Origin: JADKIH01 sp031385005
GTDB taxonomy: Bacteria > Bacteroidota > Bacteroidia > AKYH767-A > 2013-40CM-41-45
Reading direction: 5' to 3'
Assembly (NCBI GenBank): GCA_031385005.1
Contig: JANNBB010000026.1
Location: 160,940-224,939 of the forward strand
Length of the DNA: 64,000 bases
In this document: positions 36,901 to 44,451 of the stretch, piece after piece
Layout of the letters: each line of letters starts with the position of its first letter
How positions within the stretch are numbered: position 1 is the stretch's first letter
Translations under genes and position numbers: made by a program
The notes under the pieces: generated by a model
The model's database searches: none
What the model was told of the DNA's origin: nothing
The model's input: the letters and a program-made list of their open reading frames with translations, nothing else

Positions 36901-39900
36901 ATGCTTCAACAGTTTCTACGTGTACCACAAATCCCATTAATTTATCGGTTGTTCAGAATGGAGCGAATAATCAATATACCTATTCATGGACTGCATTACC
37001 AATAACAGGCAGTGGAATTGCAAGTCAAATAAGCGGTCAAAATATAACTGTTGTACCAACTGCACCCGGGACTTATGTTTACAAGGTAAGAGCAACAGAC
37101 ATTTCTTTAAATTGTTTTACAGAAGCAACAATAACAGTTATAGTTAGAGAGCCAAGAATTTCCGGTTTGGTTGCCAGTGCAACTTCTATTTGTCCGGGTA
37201 CAAATGACACTTTATCTGCTTTTACAACCCTCAACGGACAAGCTACTATAGGCACGGGAAACTTGACCAATTCAATAACAAATGGATGGCCGACACCTTA
37301 TGGCGGATATTATGGGGGAACAAGAAGCCGCTACCTGATCCTTGCAAGTGAATTAACATCAGCGGGATTACTTGCAGGAGCAATCAGATCCTTATCCTTT
37401 AATGTTGTCCAACTCGGCGGAGTTGCCACCTTTAACGGGTTCAACATTAAAGTGGGACATACTAACCTAACTTCCCTCCCAACAACCTTCCAGTCCGCTT
37501 CACTCACTTCTGTTTTTGGTCCGGCAAATTATGCTCCTGTTTCAGGAATAAATACTCATAATTTTTCAGTTCCATTTTTGTGGGATGGAATTTCGAATCT
37601 ACTGATTGAAATTTGTTTTAATAACAATGCAAATACAAATGCAACAGGAAATATGTCATGTAAATCAACTGCAACAAATTTTACATCAGCTATTCATTTC
37701 GGTGCAAATTTCAACAGTTCAGTTTGTGGAAATTTATCAACACTTGGTCAGCAAATGCAGCGACCAAATATGATAATTAGCGGGCAGGTACTTTCACCCG
37801 GACAGGGCTTGATAAACTGGGTTTGGAATCCGGGAGGGATTACCGGCAACAGTATTGTGGTTAATCCCACATTATCTACTACTTATACGGTTATTGCAAC
37901 AAATACAAGTACAACTTGCACAAGTTCGAATAGCATTCATATAAATGTTCGATCAACACCACCTCAACCTACAGCTCACGATTCGGTTCATTGCGGAACC
38001 AACGTACCGCTTTGTTTTGTTAATGGAATTGGAAATGTATATCGCTGGTATAATTTACCTGTTGGCGGCAATTCCATTCCCGGAGAATCGGGATCTACAC
38101 TTAATCAATATACATCAGGAAATCCGACAACATTTTACGTATCAGAATTTGATGGAACATGTGAAAGTCCTCGTATAGCAGTAAATGAAGGAGTAATAAA
38201 ACCTGATTCTGTTTTTGCTGCTACTTCTGCAGGACCCTATTGCATTGGGTCCACAATAAATCTATTTACGATTCAGACAGGTAATACAAACACTTATGTT
38301 TATTCATGGAATTCTAGTACTTCATCCGGCAGTGGATTACCTGCTCCTCAAATGGGTCAATCTATTGCGATTGTACCAACGCATAGTGGCACCTACACGT
38401 ATACGGTTACGGCAACGGAAGGCAATTGTGCGACAGTATCATCCGTTACGTTAACAATAAATGAAAATCCAATCATTACTGCTGCTACAGCAAATCCAAT
38501 TAGTTTATGTTTAGGAGAACAAATAACGTTGCAAGCAAAATCTTTTGTAACAACATCTCCGGCTGCAGTTATTGGGTCAGACACATTAACAAATACAGCA
38601 GGAACTTATCCTACTCCATTTGGACACTCATTCGGTGGAGCGAAAGAACAATATTTAATTCCTGCTTCAGAATTGTTTGCTTCCGGCCTTCAACCCGGCA
38701 ATATTACTTCATTAGCAATTGATATAGTTGATCTGCCCCTAATTGGTAGCTCTGTATTTCAAAATTTTTCTATAAGTATGGGGAGAACCAATCTGACCAA
38801 CCTCCCTCCTTCTGTTCAAACAGGAATAAATGGAATGACGCAAGTTATATTTATCCCATTTGATACCATACATACGGGAATAAACAACTATACATTCAAT
38901 AATCCATTTAACTGGGATGGATCCACCAATTTATTAATTGAAATTTGCTTTAATAACAATGACAATGGAGGTGGACAAGGAGGTAATGCAGTAGTCAGAC
39001 AAAGCTTAACCAGTTATGTTTCTACGACCGGCTATCACATTTCCAATCAACAAAACGTTTGTTCAACAAATGGGAATGCAAGTATTAATACCTTTTACCG
39101 ACGACCGAACTTTCGATTAGGTGGAATTGTAGGAAATGATCTTACATCAACCCTTTCATGGAATTGGACACCGGGAAATCTTTCCGGCTCACTTGTGAAC
39201 ATACAAACTAGTTCACCGGGTAATAATACCTATACGGTAAAAGCGACAAATACAGTCGGATGTACCAGTGGTGCGGGAGTTAATGTATTTGTGTATTCAC
39301 AATCTCCTCCTCCAATTGCAACTAACGGATCGCATTGTGGAAATAAAGTACCCAACTGTTCAGTAACCGGTTTAACAGGAATATTTAAGTGGTATCTGAA
39401 TCCTACAGGAGGGACATCCTTAGCAGGAGAAACCAATGGAACTTTAAACTCTTATGTGATCGGAACAACTACGACTTTTTATGTATCAGAATTTGATGGT
39501 TTGTGTGAAAGCATTCGAGTACTCGTAATTGAAACAGTAATACCAACAGATTCAATAAACATTATTGCTTCTTCACCGGCTGTTTGCCAGGGGATACCAA
39601 TAACACTAATCGCCAACCAAAACGGCAATACGAGTAATTATTCGTTTAACTGGACGAGCTCAACAGGAGGAGGGTTATTAACAACAAGTGGAAATCAGGT
39701 TACTGCTACTCCAACAATAGCGGCAACCATCACTTATACTGTTGATGCTTTGGATATCACATCCGGCTGCAGATGGATTTCAACTATAAATGTTACCTCA
39801 AACCTTTCGCCGGTTGTTACGACTACCTCTCAAGCCGATACAATTTGTTTGGGTGCAGTCACACAACTTATTGCCTCGGCCAATTTAGCCGGAAAAGCTC

Positions 39901-42900
39901 TGCAGTTAAATGGAATTAATCAATATCTTACAATACCGCCTTCAGCATCTTTAAACTTTACAACTAATTTCACATTAGAACTCTGGATGAATCCGGGAAG
40001 TCTGGATGCAGGAAGAGGATTGCTGAGTAAAAACCAATCAAATCCAAATGGGTCCTATTTTCTTCGTCTGGGAAATGCTTTTCCTTTTTCAGGTTTATCT
40101 ACAGGAGGACAAAATACCATTAATGCTCCATTGGGTAGTCTAAGTCTTAATACCTGGTATCATGTAGCTGTTGTTTATTCCAATTTAAGTGGAACGAATA
40201 ACAATGTAACTATTTATTTAAACGGTAATGTAATAGCTACCGGCATTTCTACTGTAGGTCTGAATACGGATTCATTACGAATAGGAATTGACTATGGAAA
40301 CGTTACCTTCTTAGGGTTGATTGACGAAGTACGAATATGGAATAGTCCATTAAACATTTCCACTATTCAAAATTGGATGAATAAACCATTGGACAATTCT
40401 CATCCGAATAATTTAAATCTTAAAACTTATTTCGATTTTAATTTCCCAAGTGGATTGACGATAACAGATTTAAGTGGAAACGGGAACCATGGATTCATAG
40501 TTAATAATGCATCAATATTACCTTCGAACGCACCAATAAATGCAGGTATTACCTATGCTTGGTCACCAACTTCAGGGCTAAGCAATCCAGCCGTTTACAA
40601 CCCGATTGCAAGTACTACTTTACCGGGAATTCAAACATACAATGTAACGGCAACGGCACAAAGTGGGTGCTCTTCCGGATCTACTTCACTTTTTTACGCA
40701 TCTCTTTCAGCCCAGGATCCGATAATTACTTCTGCATTAGGATCAATTGTTTTTTGTAACACAGGAAGTGATTTACTGACTTTACAAAATGCAAGAATCG
40801 GAAACCAAATCAAGTGGCAGATTTCTACGGACAACATAATATGGCAGGATATACCGAATGCAAATGGAATTTCATATCAAACTTCTGCGTTCACAAGAAC
40901 AACTTATTTCCGCTCTATTGTTTCCTGTACAGGAAGTGATACATCAAATGTTTTGCAATTGACAATAGATGTTCCAACAATTACTTCGACAACAGGAGCC
41001 ATGCGGTGCGGAAGTGGACAAGTATCACTCCAGGTAACGGGTAACGGAAACATTAACTGGTTTGCTAATTCAACGGGAGGCAATTCGTTATTTAATGGCA
41101 ATACATACCAGCCGACTGTTTCAGTGAGCACTACTTTTTGGGTTGAGTCGAACATCAACGGTTGTTTATTTTCCGGAAGTCGCCAACCGGTTGTTGCATC
41201 AGTTATTCCGGCGCCACTAATCAGTTCATCGAGTTCTGCAAATTTGATTTGCTCAGGTTCATTTGTCAATTTGAGTGCAATCAGTAGTAACGATCCAAAC
41301 TACTCTTATGTATGGACACCGGGAAATCTTATCGGTGCATCGGTATCCGTTTCACCAAATTTTACTACAATTTATACTGTAACAGCGACTGATACAACTT
41401 TGGGCACAAATAATGGCTGTATCGCCACATCAACGAATCAGATTTCGGTGAGCACTACTCCTCCTGTGGCAATAATTAGTCCATCATCACCATCAATTTG
41501 TAGCACCGGTGGTTCTGTGTCACTTTCAATTTCGAATATTTTTCCGAGTACGGTATACCGATGGAATCCGGGAAATTTTCAAGGATCAAGTTATACTGTT
41601 TCGCCAACAACAACTACAACCTATACGGTTACTGCTACGAAAAGTCCGGGGTGTACAAGTACGGCAAACGTAACGGTAAATTATTCTCCGGTTACACAAC
41701 CTGTAATCTCAACACAAAACATATTTACTGTTTGTCAGGGCGACTCAATCACTTTGAGCACTGCAGGAAGTTATACAACATATAATTGGTTTATCGGCAC
41801 AACAAATATTGGAAGCTCCCCTTCCATTACAATTTCTCCATTGTCCAACGTACTTTGTTCATTAATTGTCTCAAATGGATCCTGTTTTGCAAATACAACT
41901 CAAGCGATTACCGTAAAACCATTTATTCCACCCACTGTTTCATCAACAAATAATCAAACTGTTTTTTGTGAACAGGATAGTTTATTATTGTCAATTAGCC
42001 CCTCCTATCAAAGCTATCTATGGAAAAAAGGATTAGTTACTGTATCCACTGCGCAAAATTTTTATGCACTAACATCAGGTATGTATACTGCTAATGTTAC
42101 TTCGGCAAATGGTTGTACAGCTACCAGAAATATTACAATTACAACAAACCCTTCTCCGCCTGTAGCACTTATTTCCACAGCAGGACCAATCTTACTGTGC
42201 GATGATGGAAGTAATTCACCCTCTATATTATTAACTGATACAACAGGTTCAGGTCCAAATTCCACACTTATCTGGAATGACCTTGGAGGATCAACCGGCA
42301 ATACTCTATCTGTAAACTATAACGATTTGGATCTATTAATAAACGGCAATTCATTCAATTATTACTTTACAGTTACAAATAGTTTTGGTTGTTCTAAAAT
42401 TTCAAATCTTGTTACAGCAACTACACTTCCCTGCTCTGCAAATGTTTCATTAAATGTTCGACTATTTTTGGAGGGCTTTTATACTATGGGTGGCAACGGA
42501 CTGATGGATAATCAAGGTTCAGGTGGCTGTCTCTATTTAAATGGAATTTCAACTAATCCTTTCGATGTTGATACGGTTACAATTAGTTTAGTAGATGCTT
42601 CAACCTTTGCACTAGCAGAGTCTTCCAAGGGAATATTAAAAACCAATGGCAATGTCAGTGTTTCTTTTCAGAGTCCGGTAGTGCCGGGTTTAAGTTATTA
42701 TATAATTGTCAATCACAGGAATTCGATTGAGACATGGAGCGCAAACCCTGTTACTATGAATTCAATTACAAATTATGATTTTACACTATCTCAATCTCAA
42801 GCATATGGTAATAATATGGTCAATACTTTAGACGGCCTTTATTGGGCCATATATAGCGGCGACATATCAGATGCTGTTACCGGTTCACTAGGAATTCAGG

Positions 42901-43067
42901 ATGGAGTAATTGAGTCACAGGATTACACTGATCTTGAAAACGCAATTTTATATGTGTTAATCGGTTATGTAGTTGAGGATATTACAGGAGACGGAGTAGT
43001 TGAATCCATTGATTACTCTATTATGGAAAATAATATTTTTCAAAGTATATATACGTTACATCCATAG
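27933..43067 (+). CDS. Giant (5044-residue) multidomain surface adhesin-like protein with dockerin-like C-terminus
   Basis: The product starts at GTG 27933 with a basic N-region and hydrophobic signal ending GAYAQ; the later ATG at 27981 would lose the N-region. Order seen: a ~230-residue beta domain; fibronectin III (~266-355, LSPNTTYYFRIAA); long beta-helix/G8-like stretches (~360-1540, with SGNWSNPAIWSSGIVP); Ig-like domains; a right-handed beta-helix (~1780-2570, NNTIKNCNI-type turns); then Ig/PKD-like domains to ~4830. Other domains are embedded in these: GEVED (~2704-2845, WVWIDFNGNGIFE and GETEDYLINI), two ~190-residue beta domains (~3104-3291, ~3540-3739) and a LamG lectin domain (~3987-4203, NTWYHVAVVYSN). 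The end (~4837-5044) is the dockerin-like module. It is probably secreted and cell-bound; adhesion is inferred from the domains. There is no T9SS type A or B tail. Confidence 0.88.
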   Translation: MYRRFDLNITSIFIWQMFLFALINGAYAQSSSNYSFSTNNNGYLTRDLYSDTINLSTGATQLIGPGTDSDISDETTIGFDYYFMGTNIKTFSCNENGIIELGAHTIPADLSKPSTSAIPNLLAPFGQNLQTGIDGEVRCKLFGTSPNRVFVIEYFNMMISFAGVNNALAGAATFQVRLYETTGILEYVYGQMATNNSVQNLIPVETGWIVNTTPNNFFAIDSLYNTSTIGNWPTFIVPQGSIVNHLNSISEGSRRIYRFTPPQTAVVAPTGLSFSSVAATTMTINWTDSSTNETNFNILISSNNTNFSKISTLNSFSTGTIGTGYNYTVKGLSPNTTYYFRIAANTEAISSPLLAGTRATTIPKAYHWIGTGNTFFEDPAKWNPNRFTPDPTDSLYFDNGLSSTINYVISQSVSKIVVSNNTLLRMNSDGGDTLLISAKIPNAFLIATGSSIINTALFPNTVTISFTNGNGATASISGTLELGKDNSYNTTNCITSVSGTIANAGNVYGATRTNLIFLSTGVYNHKYNVSPGVVPTATWNIGSLCLISGYTANPNILTSLSGQQFYNLTWDCPAQQVYVNLGGFFPASVNGTFKMANGLLRLQTNASPTLVLNNFIQTGGSFDLNNGGGSCTMKVSGTFNQSGGIFAPSAGGGLPILEFNGTSGVQQVNFFNSAPTGSLIYKISNPNGINLTGTGTLTTYFNININCGVRIATVATTPINTFLKLTYNTTSTTLTYEAPSDMTMTPTEFPLVSGPGNVSINMPGSVANMPFSRVIPGSLIMSGGDINLGANSITLGTSSTLPGNLSWASGNIRVTSGSMTRWFNTTGLPTQPGSQIGFFPIANGLDNRNVSIYGTSQFITGGSITVSHSNVPGITTGISISDLGYIIQRRTNSSWTFVNRGIVSNLNSIGIRVTGANLLSSNSPTQLRLTQANSVIGVTANGSGTAPNLRAERINIHSNQLSTTLFIGASDTHLDPYYVATTSGNWSNPAIWSSGIVPGLANNAIIDLGTVVTTDGTNQCKSLTINPGGTLNVPNNSILIDNSLSNNGNLNVTGGDLIINGGQQTAQGFTTTSGSNTVILSGTFTIGPLLGGNKRWIQSGGTATIAGGTININGSILISAGNFNQTNGNIIIDGNNGTSASGSVANGLHLFQVTGGTLSCNGGTIMIVDPPFVASKNSLAISIKTTTTSTNAFTGTHTFIFGNGISNTVGYNVTGFCMETYSSSSGGRVPLKNVIINSGNASGRFVRNTLVNTNGTQIQGTLTINPNSEYRIATNTISRDCIGGHIINNGTLTASGTLTLGGENGIYSIYNPQTISGTGVFQNQQISSTANFSGITLNNPGGITSTIGNISYSGILTFQNGNLSFGNNKIEQIAGGSIAGSFGASSHIKGKFQQHTNTGSFVLNFPIGDNLNYSPVSIIGAAGSVITPGDILVSTFPSEHPLISTANINSSKDITRHYTLQSLNGITYTTGSLSVILNWTNSDIDAGANTTNFVLGKTENGGWVYPTIKSKSANNIYVTDVSSLGDFIVGEKCNLNTNFSYPNSPYCNNGTVTPQFNNGGIAGIFTEPSGLVSINSNTGVINLASSTPGTYIITNTIANTGCQPSSSTANITIIGNSVATVNITSSANPTCSGLPLTFTAVPVNGGNPTYQWQLNNVNVGTNSAVYTNSNLTNGSIIKCIMTTSLTCVAVNQVTSNILSITVNSTPAAPIVTILGSTTISCGGFATLLSSYQGIGNTWSPAGIMNDTLITTAGTFSVTYTDSNNCTSSPSLPVIISLVNQTGPLNGSFTINPGITSCTNYNSLYAIISELNTRGINGTVTIDVPSGYTETAPSGGLQIKMCGLPDSIQPKNTQSITFRKTGSGSNPLLLGNIGNSTQDGIVKIIGTDYITFDGIDVNDTMSTGNSASQIEWGYALLKCNGTKGSSHNTIKNCNISLQKSNISSSGIYLNNHTEQSNVPLIYSGSQGSDQAFRSSFNVFSGNSISNSYSSVSLSGSNFFNDSLNEIGKSGSSPNLFSNVGGGVFATSIISVANQQRVKINNNILNGGDGTTGVLNGIFAYPSSGFSGDIVNNSIRLSSASSAVNGINGINISDGTFGDRINITDNIIEDCNFSIGTTADFNAILSSYSGPGIVDISRNSIRNNNLTTPSFGSFTGINTSGSPQTLNVAANSITGNNLSGFGVFNGINITDSLNPVIVSENIISFNYKTGQAGTLNGISINAANSQTINSNIISENGLPFSSGNNSVFISGITGNFGTGNETINRNRIRKLFILGSNSSQQVINGIRYHDNASSREINNNSIDSLYSLNNSTITGIYSGLALGTVNISANKIFDVNSGGASASACGILTNYAPQLVTISNNIIGRLYTPTSTNSNAIRGMDISGATSIRIYYNTINLDAVGNNVSFGSSGLFVLSTSLLDLRNNIIINNSLPGGSAGADGVTAAFRRNNSTLTNYSNSSNNNLFYAGIPGQNNVIYCEGFANPVVNVASSILDYKAISTLSPRDSASVSENVSFTSLSGADSLFLHINNNGLTYVEGNAKPINGFTTDYDTELRNVINPDIGADEGGFTGIRPSIAVVIPNPGTGQCSAVAHTINANVIPGLNPITSVILSYSFGSATPINLSMTHLSGNNWSATIPSASPSNAVVNWTINATDGTYSQVVSGNYQDEIYSQYSLNINASTTPGNVCSSGTTQLLASVIGTATTSNTYCLPAQNNSGNCISNVEFNTLNNSSGSCLSNTYTLFPQSGSTTTTVVSGQSYLLLTTNVTNSMTWVWIDFNGNGIFETAEGKLIYGSASSGFTTISIPASAVIGATRMRIRSTIPNGILNSASSCTSITTGETEDYLINIIPPLTYLWSPSNGLSDSSIANPLATVNATSTYFVSAYDKYGCTLPSLTTSINIQVLTPPTPPIANNSIQCGTGIPPCSVTGTGVKRWYLNDSIVSPLSGESGNFLVAYSINTTKHFWVSVFDGSCESGRTEVVAFVNQPDPISANASTVSTCTTNPINLSVVQNGANNQYTYSWTALPITGSGIASQISGQNITVVPTAPGTYVYKVRATDISLNCFTEATITVIVREPRISGLVASATSICPGTNDTLSAFTTLNGQATIGTGNLTNSITNGWPTPYGGYYGGTRSRYLILASELTSAGLLAGAIRSLSFNVVQLGGVATFNGFNIKVGHTNLTSLPTTFQSASLTSVFGPANYAPVSGINTHNFSVPFLWDGISNLLIEICFNNNANTNATGNMSCKSTATNFTSAIHFGANFNSSVCGNLSTLGQQMQRPNMIISGQVLSPGQGLINWVWNPGGITGNSIVVNPTLSTTYTVIATNTSTTCTSSNSIHINVRSTPPQPTAHDSVHCGTNVPLCFVNGIGNVYRWYNLPVGGNSIPGESGSTLNQYTSGNPTTFYVSEFDGTCESPRIAVNEGVIKPDSVFAATSAGPYCIGSTINLFTIQTGNTNTYVYSWNSSTSSGSGLPAPQMGQSIAIVPTHSGTYTYTVTATEGNCATVSSVTLTINENPIITAATANPISLCLGEQITLQAKSFVTTSPAAVIGSDTLTNTAGTYPTPFGHSFGGAKEQYLIPASELFASGLQPGNITSLAIDIVDLPLIGSSVFQNFSISMGRTNLTNLPPSVQTGINGMTQVIFIPFDTIHTGINNYTFNNPFNWDGSTNLLIEICFNNNDNGGGQGGNAVVRQSLTSYVSTTGYHISNQQNVCSTNGNASINTFYRRPNFRLGGIVGNDLTSTLSWNWTPGNLSGSLVNIQTSSPGNNTYTVKATNTVGCTSGAGVNVFVYSQSPPPIATNGSHCGNKVPNCSVTGLTGIFKWYLNPTGGTSLAGETNGTLNSYVIGTTTTFYVSEFDGLCESIRVLVIETVIPTDSINIIASSPAVCQGIPITLIANQNGNTSNYSFNWTSSTGGGLLTTSGNQVTATPTIAATITYTVDALDITSGCRWISTINVTSNLSPVVTTTSQADTICLGAVTQLIASANLAGKALQLNGINQYLTIPPSASLNFTTNFTLELWMNPGSLDAGRGLLSKNQSNPNGSYFLRLGNAFPFSGLSTGGQNTINAPLGSLSLNTWYHVAVVYSNLSGTNNNVTIYLNGNVIATGISTVGLNTDSLRIGIDYGNVTFLGLIDEVRIWNSPLNISTIQNWMNKPLDNSHPNNLNLKTYFDFNFPSGLTITDLSGNGNHGFIVNNASILPSNAPINAGITYAWSPTSGLSNPAVYNPIASTTLPGIQTYNVTATAQSGCSSGSTSLFYASLSAQDPIITSALGSIVFCNTGSDLLTLQNARIGNQIKWQISTDNIIWQDIPNANGISYQTSAFTRTTYFRSIVSCTGSDTSNVLQLTIDVPTITSTTGAMRCGSGQVSLQVTGNGNINWFANSTGGNSLFNGNTYQPTVSVSTTFWVESNINGCLFSGSRQPVVASVIPAPLISSSSSANLICSGSFVNLSAISSNDPNYSYVWTPGNLIGASVSVSPNFTTIYTVTATDTTLGTNNGCIATSTNQISVSTTPPVAIISPSSPSICSTGGSVSLSISNIFPSTVYRWNPGNFQGSSYTVSPTTTTTYTVTATKSPGCTSTANVTVNYSPVTQPVISTQNIFTVCQGDSITLSTAGSYTTYNWFIGTTNIGSSPSITISPLSNVLCSLIVSNGSCFANTTQAITVKPFIPPTVSSTNNQTVFCEQDSLLLSISPSYQSYLWKKGLVTVSTAQNFYALTSGMYTANVTSANGCTATRNITITTNPSPPVALISTAGPILLCDDGSNSPSILLTDTTGSGPNSTLIWNDLGGSTGNTLSVNYNDLDLLINGNSFNYYFTVTNSFGCSKISNLVTATTLPCSANVSLNVRLFLEGFYTMGGNGLMDNQGSGGCLYLNGISTNPFDVDTVTISLVDASTFALAESSKGILKTNGNVSVSFQSPVVPGLSYYIIVNHRNSIETWSANPVTMNSITNYDFTLSQSQAYGNNMVNTLDGLYWAIYSGDISDAVTGSLGIQDGVIESQDYTDLENAILYVLIGYVVEDITGDGVVESIDYSIMENNIFQSIYTLHP

Positions 43068-43537
43068 AAAAAGGAAAATATCGAAAATTTGGAAGAATTT
43101 CGACCTAAAATAAAATCAAATTAATTTCCATTCCGTTATTTATTCGACTTTTTAAGTCTCACCGACAAAGTTGAATTAATTTTATTTATTAAATAAATGA
43201 AACATATTCAATTTTTTTAATATTTTTGAAATAAGATATCTGTTGTTCTAAATAATTTCAGTTAGTTGAATATCTAAAAAAGTTTATTAATTATACCGAA
43301 TTATTAACTAAATACTAAATATTATTAAAAATTTTATTTTCAAATTTCATTTTTTAGAGCTTTTAATTACTAACAAAAAAGCGTTAATTCCCTCCTATTA
43401 GTTAAACAACAACTGATAATAATCATTTCAACCTAAGATAAATTAATAGTAGCTTTGAATGTAAGGGAACTATTTTCTTCTTATTAATTACTTGGTTCTT
43501 AAATAAAATTATCAATTATAAAACACAAACTTCTCAA
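43068..43537. other. 470-base AT-rich intergenic region, no gene seen
   Basis: The DNA is strongly AT-rich with stop codons in all frames. A weak inverted repeat (TCGAAAATT...AATTTCGA) 14 bases after the giant gene could be a terminator but has no T tract. Nothing else is supportable. Confidence 0.6.
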
Positions 43538-43960
43538 ATGAAAAAACAAGATTTAGAAAAATGTATCGGAGTATGGCTCGATCATGAAAAAGCTTACTTA
43601 ATTAAACCGGGAAAAGACGAAAAGGACATTGAAACGTTATTTTCAAATCAACATGCGAATTCCAGAATTCCTGGAGAAGAATCGTCCGGAACCCGCCTTG
43701 GTAACAACCGCTCGACAAATGATGAATACAGTAAACATAATAAAGAACAAGAGCATTTAAAACACTATTACAAATCTCTTTCAGAAAAATTAAAAACCTA
43801 TGACCACATCATTTTACTGGGCGCTTCTACAGCAAAAAATGAACTTGGTAATCTAATCAGTAAAGACAAATCATTTAACAGTAAAACAGTAGAAACAAAA
43901 AACGCTGACCATATGACGCCAAATCAAATGACTACCCGGATTTCCGAACTTTTTTCGTAA
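43538..43960 (+). CDS. Hypothetical cytoplasmic protein, host-attachment/eRF1-like Rossmann type (tentative)
   Basis: The 140-residue soluble protein begins with CIGVWLDHEKAYLI, has a low-complexity polar middle, then HNKEQEHLKHYYKSLSEKL, YDHIILLGASTAKNELGNLI and a final ADHMTPNQMTTRISE. This order (a GxWxDHxKA strand, a central charged helix, an IlLxGxxxAKxEL segment, a TxxMT end) is shared by small bacterial proteins distantly related to the eRF1 domain/host-attachment-protein fold. The function of these is not known; stress- or ribosome-related roles have been suggested for relatives. The gene stands alone between two large surface-protein genes, with ~470 bases of AT-rich DNA on each side. 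Confidence 0.55.
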   Translation: MKKQDLEKCIGVWLDHEKAYLIKPGKDEKDIETLFSNQHANSRIPGEESSGTRLGNNRSTNDEYSKHNKEQEHLKHYYKSLSEKLKTYDHIILLGASTAKNELGNLISKDKSFNSKTVETKNADHMTPNQMTTRISELFS

Positions 43961-44436
43961 ACGAGTTTTTAAGTTTCAATTTTAAAATTAATTCAATTCG
44001 TCTTTATATTAGACAGATTTATAATCCGTTTTTTTTCTGTATGATTTTTCAATTATCATTATCGAAAAAAATATGGTGGCCGGTGTCATTATTTTATAAG
44101 GATATAAATGTTCTTCAATAAAGTTGCCCAAGCACCTGTTGAAAAACCAAAATTTACGAATTTGAATTTCATTTTTTAATTTTTTCACCCCCTTTACTTG
44201 TTCGTTCGCGGAAAAATTCTGTTAAACTTTTTTAAAAATTATTGAAAAAGTTAAAAATAATCAAAAAATTAACCTTTATTTTTGATTTCCCGACGATAGT
44301 TCATAAACAGAAATTATTTACAATATTAATTATTCAAAATTGAGTTAAAATCGATATATTAGGACATTAATCCAAAGAGTCTCCTACCTTAATTAATTAC
44401 TTAACCAGATCAAAATACAATTAAAATTTTGATCTT
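43961..44436. other. 476-base AT-rich intergenic region, no gene seen
   Basis: Very AT-rich, with no open frame of interest, no tRNA and no clear hairpin. It presumably holds the promoter of the 1651-residue protein, but I could not fix one. Confidence 0.6.
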
Positions 44437-44451
44437 TTGAAACACTCCAAC

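Noticed and set aside
40904..41269. A 121-codon minus-strand frame inside the giant gene
   Set aside because: Antisense frames of 60-120 codons occur all along this 15-kb gene because of its Thr/Asn/Ser-rich composition.
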